Source of the DNA: Dioscorea cayenensis subsp. rotundata
Lineage: Eukaryota; Streptophyta; Magnoliopsida; Dioscoreales; Dioscoreaceae
Direction of reading: 5' to 3'
DNA: 64,000 bases
Assembly: GCF_009730915.1 (NCBI RefSeq)
Contig: NC_052497.1
Coordinates: forward strand, 57,369 to 121,368
This document shows positions 23,731 to 36,714 of this stretch, one piece after another (positions within the stretch are counted from its first letter, which is position 1; every line of letters starts with the position of its first letter). The notes beneath the pieces are model-generated. The model was not told the origin of the DNA. It worked only from the letters and a program-made list of their open reading frames with translations, and made no database searches. The position numbers and the translations under genes are program-made.

Positions 23731-25356
23731 TTTGGTTGCACAGGCGAGGCTATTGGGGCTTTCTGGTGAGAAATCAACGACGTGGATGCTGGACTGCATG
23801 CGTGGACACCCATACTCCGCACCATCTTCACCTGTGGATGCTGAACTGCATGGATGTCGGATGCCACATCATGGCTACTTCTACTTCTTTTTCTTCCCCT
23901 TTTCTCCCTAGAGTTCAATAACCCAGAAAATCACCATATATAGTGTGAAAGCATCTTCCGGGGAGTTTGAGATCGCCGGCAGCAAAGAAACAATTGGGCC
24001 TCCACGCAAGAATTAGTTTTTGAAGAGTTCTGCACTTCTAGATCCGGAGACAGAGGTGCAGTGACTGGTGGTTCACATTTCTCTAGTAAGAGATCAAGAG
24101 CACATAACCGAATGGGTTTTTGTGGAACTAGGCTAGCTCATCTATTACCTATCAGTTAATGCATCGTTGAACTTAAGAGAAACACTTACATGTGCTTTCA
24201 AGTTTTCTTTGTATTGTTTTTTTATTTTTTTCCTAAATTTCTTTTCTTGATTCCAATCAAATAAAATCACATTATATTAAGAAGATCATATATTGGTACA
24301 TTAAGAGTAAGTTTTTTCTCTGTAAGTGGATAACATCATATAACTCTGTAAATCCTACACATTACCTAAATTTTAACTATATTTGTCTCTTGCACACCAT
24401 CAAACACATGAATGCAAAAATACACAAATGATACATGTGAGGTTTATAAAAATCAAATAACACAAAGTGGAGTAGAACAAGGAATACAAATAATTTTTAT
24501 AGATATATTACTTGAATTATACAAAAACACAGAAATACAACAAGTAACTAACTTTGCTACGGAACATTGCAGGAAATGCACTTTGACGTTTAGTGCAATA
24601 CTAAAAAAATACACCATTTTTGGAGAGTTCCATAAAAGGAACACAATTCATCAAGAAACAGTAAAAGAAAAGTACATCAACAATAAGATTTCAAAACCAC
24701 AAACACAATTCATCAAGGAAAAACATGTAATGCATTCAATTCGGTTTGTTCCTTTGTATAAATTTTAACAGATGTACATATTTGGCCAAAACCCACAATA
24801 TATTTAGTTTCTTCATTTGCACCATCTTTTTGCACAAAAAGGAAAAAAAAAAAAGAGAGAGAAAACACCCACTCCCTTTTACACAAAAAAAAGGGAAAGA
24901 ACTAATCAAGAGTTTTTCCCAGGTACAGATGCAATAGAGCCTCCCACCCCATGTGTCTATCATATTCTTTTTTCTCCACAACTCCCGCTCATTGTACCTC
25001 GCCTCCCGGATCCGAAGTGCATGACTCTGCGAAAAACTATTTTTCGGCGTGGAGGTCCCGCTGGTTTCCTACTACCGATAATCTCACGCTCATCGGAAGA
25101 TGCTTTCACACTGTGGTGATTTTTAGGTTACTGAACTCTAGGGAGAAAAGGGGCAGAAGAAAGAGAAAAAGCCAGTGGCATCCGACATGGAGAAAAAATG
25201 CACACGTGGATAAGTTCCTAATGTGGCAGCTTTCACAGGTGAAGATGACTTGGAGGATGGGTGTCCACGCATGCAGTCTGCCGTCTACGCCATTGATTTC
25301 TCACCAGAAAGCCCCAACAACAAAAAAAATAATCCCCCATGCAGGACCAACCAAAT
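23731..25356. repeat. Long inverted-repeat element, about 330-350 bp arms
   Basis: Left arm about 23731-24051, right arm about 25003-25356 in opposite orientation. Matching blocks in order include TTTGGTTG, GGGGCTTTCTGGTGAGAAAT, ACTGCATGCGTGGACACCCA, ATCTTCACCTGTG, GTCGGATGCCAC, CCCCTTTTCTCCCTAGAGTT, AATCACCA, AGTGTGAAAGCATCTTCCG, TCCACGC and GATCCGG. Several short indels separate the arms. The core (about 950 bp) is AT-rich with no recognisable protein. Long terminal repeats suggest a Mutator-like or foldback element, but I found no 9-bp duplication or transposase. Short open frames inside the arms are not convincing genes. A transcript across it would fold into a long hairpin. Confidence 0.75.
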
Positions 25357-25734
25357 AAAATTTTCCTTTGTTATGAGGCTATTTAAATTTTTTTTTTCCA
25401 TTTGTTGATTTAAATGCCAACTTAATTATTTCTTTATTTTTACTCTCTATGGGGTGCTTTCACCATAACCTCCAAAGATATTTTGTGGGAAATATATCAT
25501 TTAATATTGAATTATTGTTTTTTTTACAAAGGTCGCAAGCACCAATATTAAAAATATTTTCATAGTTAAATATTTTTACTAAAATTATAATTATTAAAAA
25601 AACAATTAGCTACTAATTATGTCTAACCAAATCATAGAAACTCCATAACTATTTAGCTATTTTTTTAATAAAGTAAATAAATTATTTATCTTAGCCAATG
25701 TTATTTAAAAGAAAGTTGGTCTTTCAAATTTCTT
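25357..25734. other. AT-rich spacer, no gene seen
   Basis: Homopolymer-rich sequence. Near 25715 it contains TCTTTCAAA, which may be one copy of the LINE-E target-site duplication. Confidence 0.45.
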
Positions 25735-27110
25735 TTAAAAAAAATGAATAAACCACAATTGTATTAAAAAAGGAGGAACAAGTTGAACAGAGGAAGAAAA
25801 AACACAGAAAACCCTACCACATGCAGTGGTTAAAAACAACGAATAACAAAGAAGAAAGCAAAACATAACGAAAAACACGAGGGCGACCACAGGGAGTGGG
25901 AAGGCACAACAAGAGACGATCGCACGAACAACCTCCAAGGAAGAGAATCACCCTAGAGGCGAGTGAGGACGAAGAGGAAGTGACTAGCCAGAAGACACGT
26001 CCTGGCCATCATCAGGGTTGCGCAAAACATGTGGGGAAGGCCCTAAGAACTGAATACACCATCGAATAGCTGTGGAAGTGTCCTCCATTTTTTGTCTTTT
26101 AGAGGCTGGAGCTACATCAACCCAAGAAAGAAACATGTGGTAAATTTTCAGCAACAAGGAAGAAATAGAAAAAGAGGCACAGTCAAAAATGCAATTGTTT
26201 CTACCCAACCAAATATGCCAAATGATAGCTCTAGCTAAAAGAGAGCAAGAATAATGGAGCCGGGGGCTTAGGGCCTTGATCCAATCTTCTCAAAGGTCGG
26301 ACTTAGAAAAGGCCCCTATCAAAACCAATAGCCTGTAAGAAGAAGTGCCAAATGGATGAGACAACGCAACAATTAAAGAACAAGTGGTCCACGGTCTCGA
26401 TGTCTAGATGACAGAGAGGACAAGTCGTCGTAGGAAGCATGTTGCTGCCCGGAGAAAAAAGGTTATCTAGAGTGAGGATTTTGTTGTCCCACATGAGCCA
26501 AAGAAAAGCGTTGATCTTGCGGGACAAAAACTTTTGAAAATATGCGGTGTAATACAACATCGCTTACCCTGGTTGATAAAAAATCTATAGAAGGATCTAA
26601 CAGAAAAAAATTCCATTTGCAGTGAGTTTCCAGATCCTACGGTCGAAACAAGGTGCGCGAGAAGGATTGATACGATCCTGGATTCCCTCCAAAATCGGGT
26701 CTGACTCGGTAAGGACCATCAAAAAACCTTCAAGGCTATCTTTAACAAACTCCCAAGGAGTAGGGGATTGGGTGAAAGCATCGGGCCAAATAAATTTTGG
26801 TGTTAGTCCCATGTACCAATTATCAAACCAAAAAAGGATAGAAGTCTCATCACCAATTATCGATAAAGAGCAACAGAAATAAAAGCCTTCAAGGATGCGG
26901 TTGAATGCTTTCCAATAGAAAGAACAACGCTTTTTGGATTCTAGGGAAAAAGGCTCCAACTTTGGAATGCTAGCAAAATAGCTGAACTTAATGGGAAGAT
27001 GACCACACCATGAGGTGTCATGGGAAAATTTCCACCACCATTTACTCAAAAAGACGCAGTTGAACTCCTCAAGATTGATAATTACCCAACCACCATGTTC
27101 CTTCGGCATG
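25735..27110 (-). mobile_element. LINE-E, 5'-truncated minus-strand copy
   Basis: Reading the minus strand from 27109: KEHGGWVIINLEEFN and FLSKWWWKFS, then DETSILFWFDNWYMG, then (26560-26303) FLWLMWDNKILTLDNLF with the CPLCHLDIETVDHLFFNC zf-RVT motif, and finally MGRNNCIFD followed by a 3' UTR ending GTGGTTTATTCATTTTTTTT. This is the C-terminal third of plant LINE ORF2. A short match, TCTTTCAAA, on both sides (about 25717 and 27114) may be the target-site duplication. Stops between the pieces make it a dead copy. Confidence 0.8.
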
Positions 27111-27763
27111 ATCTTTCAAACTCTCACTTATCCCCATACTATTTTTTTCTAATGTAGTCTTTATATTTATTATTTTTCCTAGCTTACACGTTAAAACTAT
27201 ATAAAGCCTAAATTCAATACAAAGATGTTCTAACTTAATATATGGTGTTCAAAACAAGTTTTGTTGCTCATATGACATGTCAAGTTGGATTTTGACATGA
27301 TCAGAGTATCAACCCAACAAGACAAAAAGACAATTAATGTGTGTATAATAAGACTTGCTTTTGGTCAGCAAGCATTGCATGAGACAAAAGTTAAATGGTC
27401 CCCTTCATTGGACTTCTTCTGAGTTCCCTGCACAAGAGTGCTGTTTGCCTTTGAAAGTTAAAAACGCTATTCAGTCTATTGTCTCTTTCTTAAGATTTGG
27501 AATCTTATTTGATGGCCAATGAACATATATACATAGTAGTTTTATGTACAAGTTGCTTTCACTTTTCTAAATTAATAACATAACTTCAGAAAATGGACAA
27601 AGCTCCATGCACGCACCTATTTTACAAAACCAACTTATCATATCAACATTAGACTATACAATTTACAAGAGAGAAAGATAAAAACTAGTTACAAAATCTA
27701 AGTATTTTGAATCATCTATATATTAAATATAGTAAATTAATCAGCAAGCAAGCCTCATCAAGT
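27111..27763. other. 3' flank of the second GLR gene
   Basis: No coding signal. The part nearest 27763 is probably the 3' UTR of the minus-strand GLR gene. Confidence 0.4.
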
Positions 27764-30700
27764 CTAATGATCAGTAGCAGCAGCAATGTCTACTACATGC
27801 AGTGGTGTTTCTGAATTTGGAGTTGCAAGCTCAGTTGAAACATTTCCTTCTTCAAATGTTTGACTTGTAGAGAAACTAATTGGACTTTGAGGACAATTGT
27901 TATTAAAAGGGCTAGAATGTGGAGACTGATCCTCAGTACTTCTCTTTGATCCATCCTTTACTTCAGCATTCCTAAATGTATGAGAAGATAAGTCTCTCTG
28001 ATCGAAAAGCTGACCGATAGACTGAAGACGCCACCGGAGAGAACTCTGTGATGCCATGTTCGACATCAATTGATGTCTGTTCTTGTACAAGAAGGTGATC
28101 CAGTAAAGGAAGAAAGCCAACAATGAAACAGTTCCTGTGATGAGAAACAAGCCCCAGAAACTTGTGAAGTCTAAACTGTTTTGATGAGAGCTTGCTCCTA
28201 GTTTAGGACAGTTTGTTTGATCTCCAAACCATCTCCTCTCGATGTCGGACATCTCATCGCCCCTCTGTAATGTTTAGTATCGCTCTCGAGAGGTTCTGAT
28301 ACAATCGGTGAACCTTTTGGGAACACCTGTGCAATGACATATCGGTAAATTGAATCTATATAGATGAAAGTATATATATGGAATGAATGTATATATACTT
28401 ACAAAAGCCAAATCCACTAGTTTTTGTAGGTCTGGCCAGCCATGGTGTAGTTGTCACAATGATCTTTAAGGAAGACTTTGAGATAAGGAATCTCATCTAT
28501 AATTGCTGCAACTCCACCATTTCGGCTCCCCTTGGCCAAAGCTTCAGCATACTCTTGAGGTGATCTAAAGGGTATAAGTTTTTCTTGATCAAATTTCCAT
28601 GTTTTAACTAGGAATCCCTTTAACAAAGGAGTCCTTAAGGTACCCTACACGCTCTCCATTGTCTTTGAGCTCACTGATATGGGTGTAACTTGGTTCAAAT
28701 TGCTCTACTGTCAGCAATGATGTCAAGCTGGCAGTGTAACTTGATTGCAAGATCAACACAACAAACACCCATATGATCACCACTAGTCTCGCTAAATTAC
28801 TCACTATGTTCTCTCCTACATCAAACCAAAACTATGTTAGTATTAGTTTGTCATGTAAATATTGTACAATGTAATTAGCTGTTTGGTATGATGATCACTT
28901 AACTGTGAGCAAATACTAGAGTTGAGAAGGTGAAGTAGAAGATAGTTCCAATTTGGTTTGTCGGAGGACCTCGAAACTCTGGATTGATTCGATGTTCAAG
29001 CACCCATATAATAGAGCCTGTGAAGACGAAGAAACCAAGGCTCACAAGCCATAAGTCTGGTGTCAATGGCTTGACAAAGATCCACGCATTCTTGCTCCTC
29101 TGGTTCTTTATCGGCACCACCATCGATATTCCAGCAACAGTATACGGCAACGTGAAGTCTACATACTCTGATCTATTCGATGTAATCGTCATATCTGCCA
29201 CCACCGCATCATACTTCTGTTTTTCCAACAAATACGTATTATTAAAACAAATAAATCATACCAAGCTCTGATACCATATTAAATCAAAAATAACTTACTT
29301 TATCCGCCACTTGACGAGCGAGGAGATCATAAGATCCGGTGCTCTTCCCATCAGAGCTCGAGTAGTTAAAATACTCAAACGGCAATGCATAAGGCAGTCT
29401 CTTCACTGCTGCCTCAAACACTTCAATCACAAAACCTCCGGCGATCACCCTCATTTGTCTTCGCATCTACTTTTATATCCAAAAAGGATTTAAAACCGGG
29501 AGGACGGTTCCTGGCACGGCGATCCTCAGCTTCTTCTCACCCGTCGGTGTTTCCCAACCTTTAGGTACTCTTGTCGACTCCCCCGGCCATATCACTGGCC
29601 CAAGACTCTCCGAGTTATTACCACCACCTTTGAGCGTCCGAGATAAGCCAGCCCCCGGAGTCCAGTAACCAATCTCTCTCCCACTCTGATCACCGTTGAA
29701 GTTCAATACCTGAAATGCCGACACATTCAACTCTCCATCAACAAGAAGAAATTTTCCGGCAAGGCCAGTGAAACTCAACACTCTTATTGCATCAAGAAGC
29801 TTCTGCCCGGTCTTGGACGCTGCAATCTCCGATAAATCAGTCTTTCCATTTGAACTCATGACTCGACCATTATCAAGTGGAGACGCAGCCTCCACCGCCA
29901 TCGCCACCGCTGACACCGTATCATATGCCCAGTAACCATACGTAGTGAGTATCATACTCTCACTCTCATCAGCATCATCAGCAAACTCACGTCTAAACTC
30001 TCTCCTCCACCTCCTTTGGAACTCAGCCAGCTTACCAGTCATCGGAACATAAGGCCGGAGACCAATCACGCCTTTCATTGAATCATGAGTGATGGAAGAG
30101 TTCATCAAACGGATTAGACTAGTGAGCTTCTCACTAATAATCCAAACATAATCATCAGTCATCATGCCGGGCCTCCTCGGCTTTTTGGAAAAACCGGGAG
30201 GCGAGGGGCGTAGACATGTGCACAAAGAAAAACTCTTGTTTGCATGGTTTTAAGCAAGTAAAGCTCTGATGAAATATGGTCATCATTTGAATTCTTGAGA
30301 GAAGAGTGCGGTAGGGGACGGTGATGTCGGCGTCGAGAAGGGAGTCGATGAGGGAAGGGATGAAGCCGGCGCAGGAATCAGTGTCTTCGTAGATGGGGAC
30401 GAGACGGTGCCAGCCGTAGAATTTGATGAGGGAGGCGATGGCCGGAGATTGGGCGGCGTCGGTGAGACCAGTGCGGAGGAAGAAAGGTGACTGGGAGGGG
30501 GAGATAGATGGACTCGTCGCCGAGAAAGAGATAATGGGAATTTTTGCTTTTTCGCCGAGATCTCCGACGAACTGCGCCTCGCCGGAGGTTTGTGGTCCGA
30601 TGATCGCCTGAACCTTCTCATTTTTTATAAGGTCTAAAGCTGAAAAATATATATGTTAATGTGCATTTTTAATATTGTATTTTATAAATATGATAAATAC

Positions 30701-33700
30701 ATATATAATCAGATTGTAAAAAAATAATAATAATAACAATCTATACATGAGCTCTCATATGAGAGCATAAAAATTGAGTTGTAAACCCGCTCTTTATATT
30801 ATAAATTTTTTTATATTATTATTTTTAGTGTGTTTTTAAATCCGATAATAAAATTAGTAAATTAAATCTTACGTAATGGATTGAGTATCACTCAACCGGC
30901 TCTTTTGGTTTTAAGAAAAATTTGATATTTGAACATTTAGAATAAAGTCAACTGCTCCATATAATTGAAACAATTAAAGAAAAAGTTGGTATGAAATATG
31001 AAGTAGTGAGTAAACTTTTTGACTGGTATTCTTAAGACCGTGATTTAAGATGTTTGAACAATTCAACATTAGCCTTTTGTAGACCACTGTGATTGATTTG
31101 TTCAACACAAAGATCATTGAATTTAAGTAATATTTAGCAAGTTGAAGATTTTTATTTTTTATAACGATAGGGACATCAACTTAGATCCTTAATCATATTT
31201 AGATAACGAGTCAAATCCCCCAATTTTCTATGGAGATAATTGTACAATTTTTTTCGTTTATTCCAATGATAATAAATTTTATAAAAATTGAGTTTAATAT
31301 TTGGACTCTACATATAATTCTTGATCACGGTTTAAAATAAAATCAAACTCGAACTTTCTATATATATATAAATAGATAATTACACTACCACTTATTATAG
31401 CAATGATTGAATTAGTAAAATTAAGTTCAATATCTAATATATATGTATATATATGAGCACAGATCATATGTTCGTAGATTTAAAATTAAAAACTACAATA
31501 ATTTTACAAAGATCAAATTAAAATTAATTAATTTAAACTAAACCTAATTAACCCACCAATGTCTCTGTCTCTCTTCGCAATCATTACTGTGCTCAATTGC
31601 GTAATATTTTTATGAACTTCTCATGGGTTAACGGTTAATATTTTCTCTCTATTTATATATATAGATAATTACACTACCACTTATTATAGCAATAATTGAA
31701 TTAGTAAAAATTAAGTTCAATATCTAATATATATGTATATATATGAGCACAGATCATATGTTCGTAGATTTAAAATTTAGAACTACAATAATTTTTACAA
31801 AAACCAAATTAAAATTAATTAATTTAAACTAAACCCTAATTAACCCACTAATGTCTCTATCTCTATTCTGCAATCATTACTGTGCTCAATTGCGAATATT
31901 TTTATGAACTCTGCAGCTTAACGGTTAATATTTTCTCTCTATTTATATATATAGATAATTACACTACCACTTATTATAGCAATAATTGAATTAGTAAAAA
32001 TTAAGTTCAATATCTAATATATATGTATATATATATGAGCACAGATCATATGTTCGTAGATTTAAAAATTTAGAACTACAATAATTTTTACAAAGACCAA
32101 ATTAAAAATTAATTAATCTAAACTAAACCCTAATTAACCCACTAATGTCTCTATCTCTATTCGCAATCATTACATGTGCTCAATTACGAATATTTTATGA
32201 ACTTCCTGAGCTAATGGTTAATATTTTTCTCTCTATTTATATATATAAAAGGGTCTTAAAAACATGACCAAAAATTCGCTAGCATTCCCCCAATATAAAG
32301 TAAAAGCAGGTATCTCTAAGTTAGAGGAATGAGTATTAATTAACAAATGCATATTTTTATGTTAATGTGCATTTTTTTAATATTGTATTTCATAAATACG
32401 ACTAAATACATATATAATCAGATTGCAAAAATAATAATAACAATCTATACATAAACTCTTATATGAGAGCATAAAAATTGAGTTATAAACCCGCTCTTTA
32501 TATTATAAATTTTTTATATTATTATTTTTAGTGTGTTTTAAATCCGATAATAAAAATTAGTAAACTAAATCTTACGTAATGGATTGAGTATCACTCAACT
32601 GGCTCTTTGGTTTAAGAAAAATTTGATATTTGAACATTTAGAATAAAAGTCAACTGCTCCATATAATTGAAACAATTAAAGAAAAAGTTGGTATGAAATA
32701 TGAAGTAGTGAGTAAACTTTTTGACTGGTATTCTTAAGACCGTGATTTAAGATGTTTGAACAATTCAACATTAGCCCTTTTGTAGACCACTGTGATTGAT
32801 TTGTTCAACACAAAGATCATTGAATTTAAGTAATATTTAGTAAGTTGAAGATTTTTATTTTTATAACGATAGGGACATCAACTTAGATCCTTAATCATAT
32901 TTAGATAACGAGTCAAATCCCCAATTTTCTATGGAGATAATTGTACAATTTTTCGTTTATTCCAATGATAATAAATTTTATAAAATTGAGTTTAATATTT
33001 GGACTCTACATATAATTCTTGATCACGGTTTAAAATAAAATCAAACTCTGAACTTTCTATATATATATAAATAGATAATTACACTACCACTTATTATAGC
33101 AATAATTGAATTAGTAAAATTAAGTTCAATATCTAATATATATGTATATATATGAGCACAGATCATATGTTCGTAGATTTAAAATTTAGAACTACAATAA
33201 TTTTACAAAAACCAAATTAAAATTAATTAATTTAAACTAAACCTAATTAACCCACTAATGTCTCTATCTCTATTCGCAATCATTACTGTGCTCAATTGCG
33301 AATATTTTATGAACTTCTGCAGTTAACAGTTAATATTTTCTCTCTATTTATATATATAGATAATTACACTACCACTTATTATAGCAATAATTGAATTAGT
33401 AAAATTAAGTTCAATATCTAATATATATGTATATATATGAGCACAGATCATATGTTCGTAGATTTAAAATTTAGAACTACAATAATTTTTACAAAAACCA
33501 AATTAAAAATTAATTAATCTAAACTAAACTTAATTAACCCACTAATGTCTCTATCTCTATTCGCAATCATTATTATGCTCAATTGCGAATATTTTTATGA
33601 ACTTCTGCAGTTAACGGTTAATATTTTTCTCTCTATTTATATATATATATATATATATATAAAAGGGTCTTAAAACATGACCAAAATTCGCTAGCATTCC

Positions 33701-34166
33701 CCCAATAAAAAAATAAAAGTAAAAGCAGGTATCTCTAAGTTAGAGGAATGAGTATTAATTAACAAATGTCAAAGATAACTAGAGCGGATGGGAGGCCCCA
33801 AAAACAATGCAGCTACGCAACCGGAAAATTTAATGTCAACTGTCAACTCTATCAACAAACATGTATTGCCTGATTTGATCCTCAAGCTAAGAAAAACAAG
33901 AAGAAGAAAAGAACTACTCCGTCGGCGGCGCCGATGACTTGCCGGAGGGAATCACGGAGCTTGAAAACAATCCTAGTGTTGTAGTCAGGATGAGAAGTAT
34001 AGAAATCATCCTTGGCCATCTTCATGGACAAAAAGCAGGTCTTGCCCAATGAAGAATTCATATCGAGGACGACGCCAATACTCACCGGCGTCGGCTCCCC
34101 GGAGAAGATGGGGAGCAAAAACAAGGGATTGAAGAAGATGATGAGGAAGAGGAGGTGGTCCTTCAT
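27764..34166 (-). pseudogene. Second GLR gene (clade II-like), frame broken at about ten sites
   Basis: Same domain order as the GLR at 14626-17941. Exons: 34166 to about 33918, 30639-29299, 29217-28914, 28815-28403, 28326-27764. Landmarks: signal peptide and VSIGVVLDMNSSLG (exon 1), LDLIKNEKVQAIIGPQTS (exon 2), VVADMTITSNRSEYVDF and M1/M2 (exon 3), SYTASLTSLLTVEQFEP (exon 4), SFWGLFLITGTVSLLAFFL as M4 (exon 5). The intron after ...LVFAH splits an Arg codon and is absent from the neighbour. Single-base disruptions lie near 30297, 30225, 30170, 29495, 29449, 28616, 28427, 28404, 28303 and 28264, mostly one extra base in a short homopolymer. The exon 1 donor is also out of phase as written. Between breaks the protein is well conserved, so consensus error is as likely as a true pseudogene. 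Intron 1 (3.3 kb) is full of repeats. Confidence 0.85.
30654..33770. repeat. Nested tandem duplication inside GLR intron 1
   Basis: A long unit occurs twice: about 30654-32355 and 32358-33770, each opening with GTTAATGTGCATTTTT and closing with AGGTATCTCTAAGTTAGAGG then ATGAGTATTAATTAACAAATG. Inside each unit is a shorter repeat of about 285-290 bp beginning AGATAATTACACTACCACTT: three copies in the first (31374, 31663, 31953) and two in the second (33073, 33358). Copies are very similar, differing mainly by small indels in A/T runs. No coding capacity. Confidence 0.92.
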
Positions 34167-34325
34167 GTTAATTATGGAGTGAATGGAATATGGCTTGGTG
34201 CAAGGCCTAGTGGTGATGTGTATTAAATGGTGAGGTTTTGGATCATTGAGAAGACTTGAGAAAAAAGAGTCTACTTTAAATAATAAATATATTAGTATTT
34301 CTTGTTCCTTAATTATAAACCTTTA

Positions 34326-34947
34326 GGGTCTGTTTGGCTGCAAAATAAAAAAATATGGCATAATTTTATTATGTAGGAATTGCAAGTAATTATTACAGAA
34401 ATTATAATATATTTTATTCCTACAGAATGAGTGCTTTTGATTCTCAAAATAAAAATACGGAGATCGACCGGTTGAGACTAGATCACGGGTGGATCGCTCA
34501 GGTGTCCTCGGAGGCTACTCGCCGGACCACGCGATGGATCGTCGGATAGTATCATCGGAGCCGGTGGACCGGTGACGAAATCACGTGGCCTGCTGGACCA
34601 CAGGTGGATCGCGGCATGTCACCGAGTCAGATGGACCGTGATCGGACTGCTCATGGGCGATGACGATCGCCGCGGAGGCCAGTTGAATTGACGGTCGGAC
34701 GGGTGGCCGGTCACCGGAGGCTGGTCGAACCACCGGTGGCTAGATCAAAAAGAGAGAGAGACTTTTTGATAAAAATATTCCACTAAGAGTGGAATATTTT
34801 TATCTTATATCTTTATATTATCTTGATAATTTTTATACTCTAAAATAAGACTCATAAACATGTAAATATGGCAGAATTATCAGAAAATATTAAATTATGG
34901 CATATTGTGCAGATTATGCCATAATTTTGGACTATCCAAAGCAGACC
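34326..34947. mobile_element. Tourist/Harbinger-type MITE with a GC-rich core
   Basis: 622 bp. Ends GGGTCTGTTTGG and, inverted, GGTCTGCTTTGG, followed on both sides by ATATGGCATAAT/ATTATGCCATA-type subterminal matches. Flanked by TTA at 34323-34325 and 34948-34950. Unlike the AT-rich ends, 34455-34745 is GC-rich with repeated GGTGGATCG, CGGTGGACCGG and GGCTGGTCG-like words and no open frame. A perfect 17-bp hairpin with a 3-base loop lies at 34768-34804. Confidence 0.8.
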
Positions 34948-34950
34948 TTA

Positions 34951-36714
34951 GTATTCTTAATTTATATGGTTTAACTAAACAATAAGGTTAAGGTGGTCAG
35001 TGATGGTTTAGTTTATTAGTTTGGTCGTTATTTGTATTTGGCTTTGTGGACATGATGAACTCAGTCTAATTTGGGATCTTTTTGTGCACTCTTTAGAAAT
35101 AAAAGCAACCGTGTGGTCGATAAATGATGCTGGATCTTTGGTCTTTAAAACGGGGAACAAATAGATAAACACTAACGACTTGTGGTCATTGGTTGTTTTA
35201 GGTGATAAATCTTTTGTCTTATATAATTATTATAAAAATAAATACCCCTTCTCGAGTCCTTTTTATATGTCTCCTTCTAACAGCTTTTATTTTTATTTTT
35301 ATTTTTATTTTTATTTTTATTATAAATATGACAAATGTTATTAATCAACCGAGCCGAGAATTGAATGTTTAGTTTACGCGCTTTTTATTTGGTGACACGA
35401 GATATAAGCTACAAGTGCGAATCTATAACTGAAAATTTATTATCACTATTATGTCCAATGAAATTCGAGCTCCAAATATTTGAACGTTTTATACTCGTCC
35501 TTTGTAGTAGGGCAAATGTTGCTTAGGCATGATGTTTTTTAGTATTTTTATTTATCTAATTAAAAATTTATAACATAATAAATAAATAATTTTAAAATTT
35601 ATTTTTTAAATCTTACATATAAATCATGTTTAACTATTCCACTTCTCCAATAGTGATTCAGAGAGACAAGGAAAGAAATAATTAAAGAGAGAAAAATTAA
35701 TAGAATTTTAAAAGTTTTTAAATACAACTAATTTTTGAAATTTGATATAATTTTTATAAATTTAAAATTATCAATGAATTTTGACCATTTGCTAAATTTG
35801 TGTGACAGAGACCGGAGGTAGCAACATCTTCACATGTTTTTAGTCTTTTGGACAAAAAGCAAAGAATAGAATAGATTGGCAATTTGCAATTATTAATACT
35901 TTTTGAATTAAATTATTATTTTATATAATTAGCGTCAACATAAATGTAACTTTCACATCTTTTAATTTAAGCGATGGACAGATAAATTAATTAACTTTTT
36001 TCATTTCTCTATCAACAACTCCAGATGTGAAAAAGCTTAAACTCAAAAATTTTAATTAGTTTTTCCTAATAAATTTGTGATTTAGTTTACTTTACTTAAA
36101 ATATATATATATATTAATTAATTTATTAGCACTATGAGCAGAAGCCTACAATTGTTGGATAATTAATTAATTATCTTGTAATATGAAGATAATTCTCTAT
36201 ATTAAACCTAAAAATTTATAGTACTTATCTTATTACTATGAAAATAAGAATAAAAATAATCAAAAATTTAGAGTTCAAAAACTCATTTAGAAACAATAAT
36301 GAATGGTAGTCATTGGTAGTAGCTGGGATCAAGTTCAAACTCTTTCGTCTGGCGAAATCGTAATGCAGTCGGACGATTAATTACTCATTCATGCGCATAC
36401 TCATCGATGTATAGTAGCTGCTTGTCGTTTTGAATAAAAATCTTTATATTAAATTGTTATTTAATATAATTAAAAGACAAAGCAGCATCTTCAGCTGCGT
36501 CTAATCTTTGAACCTAATGGACACATTAAATTAGCACATGCAATTGTTGATAATCCTCTATACTAAATTATCATTTTATATAATTATAAAAATAAGTTTT
36601 TAATTTATAATAATAAATAGAAGAAATGAATGATAAATTTCAAATGCACTCCAAATCATGTAACAATTTTTAATATTTTTAACTATTAATTATTATTATT
36701 TTTTTAAAATATAC
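34951..36714. other. AT-rich spacer, no gene seen
   Basis: Contains a (TTTTTA)n microsatellite at about 35285-35320 and an (AT) run near 36100. No supported gene. Confidence 0.5.

Noticed and set aside
30283..30621. 112-codon proline/serine-rich minus-strand frame
   Set aside because: It is a shifted frame of GLR exon 2. The correct frame reads NEKVQAIIGPQTSGEAQF and is clearly conserved.
31374..33600. Regularly spaced repeats that might look like a CRISPR array
   Set aside because: The repeat unit is about 285-290 bp in direct tandem without short unique spacers, it lies in a plant intron, and it is explained by tandem duplication.
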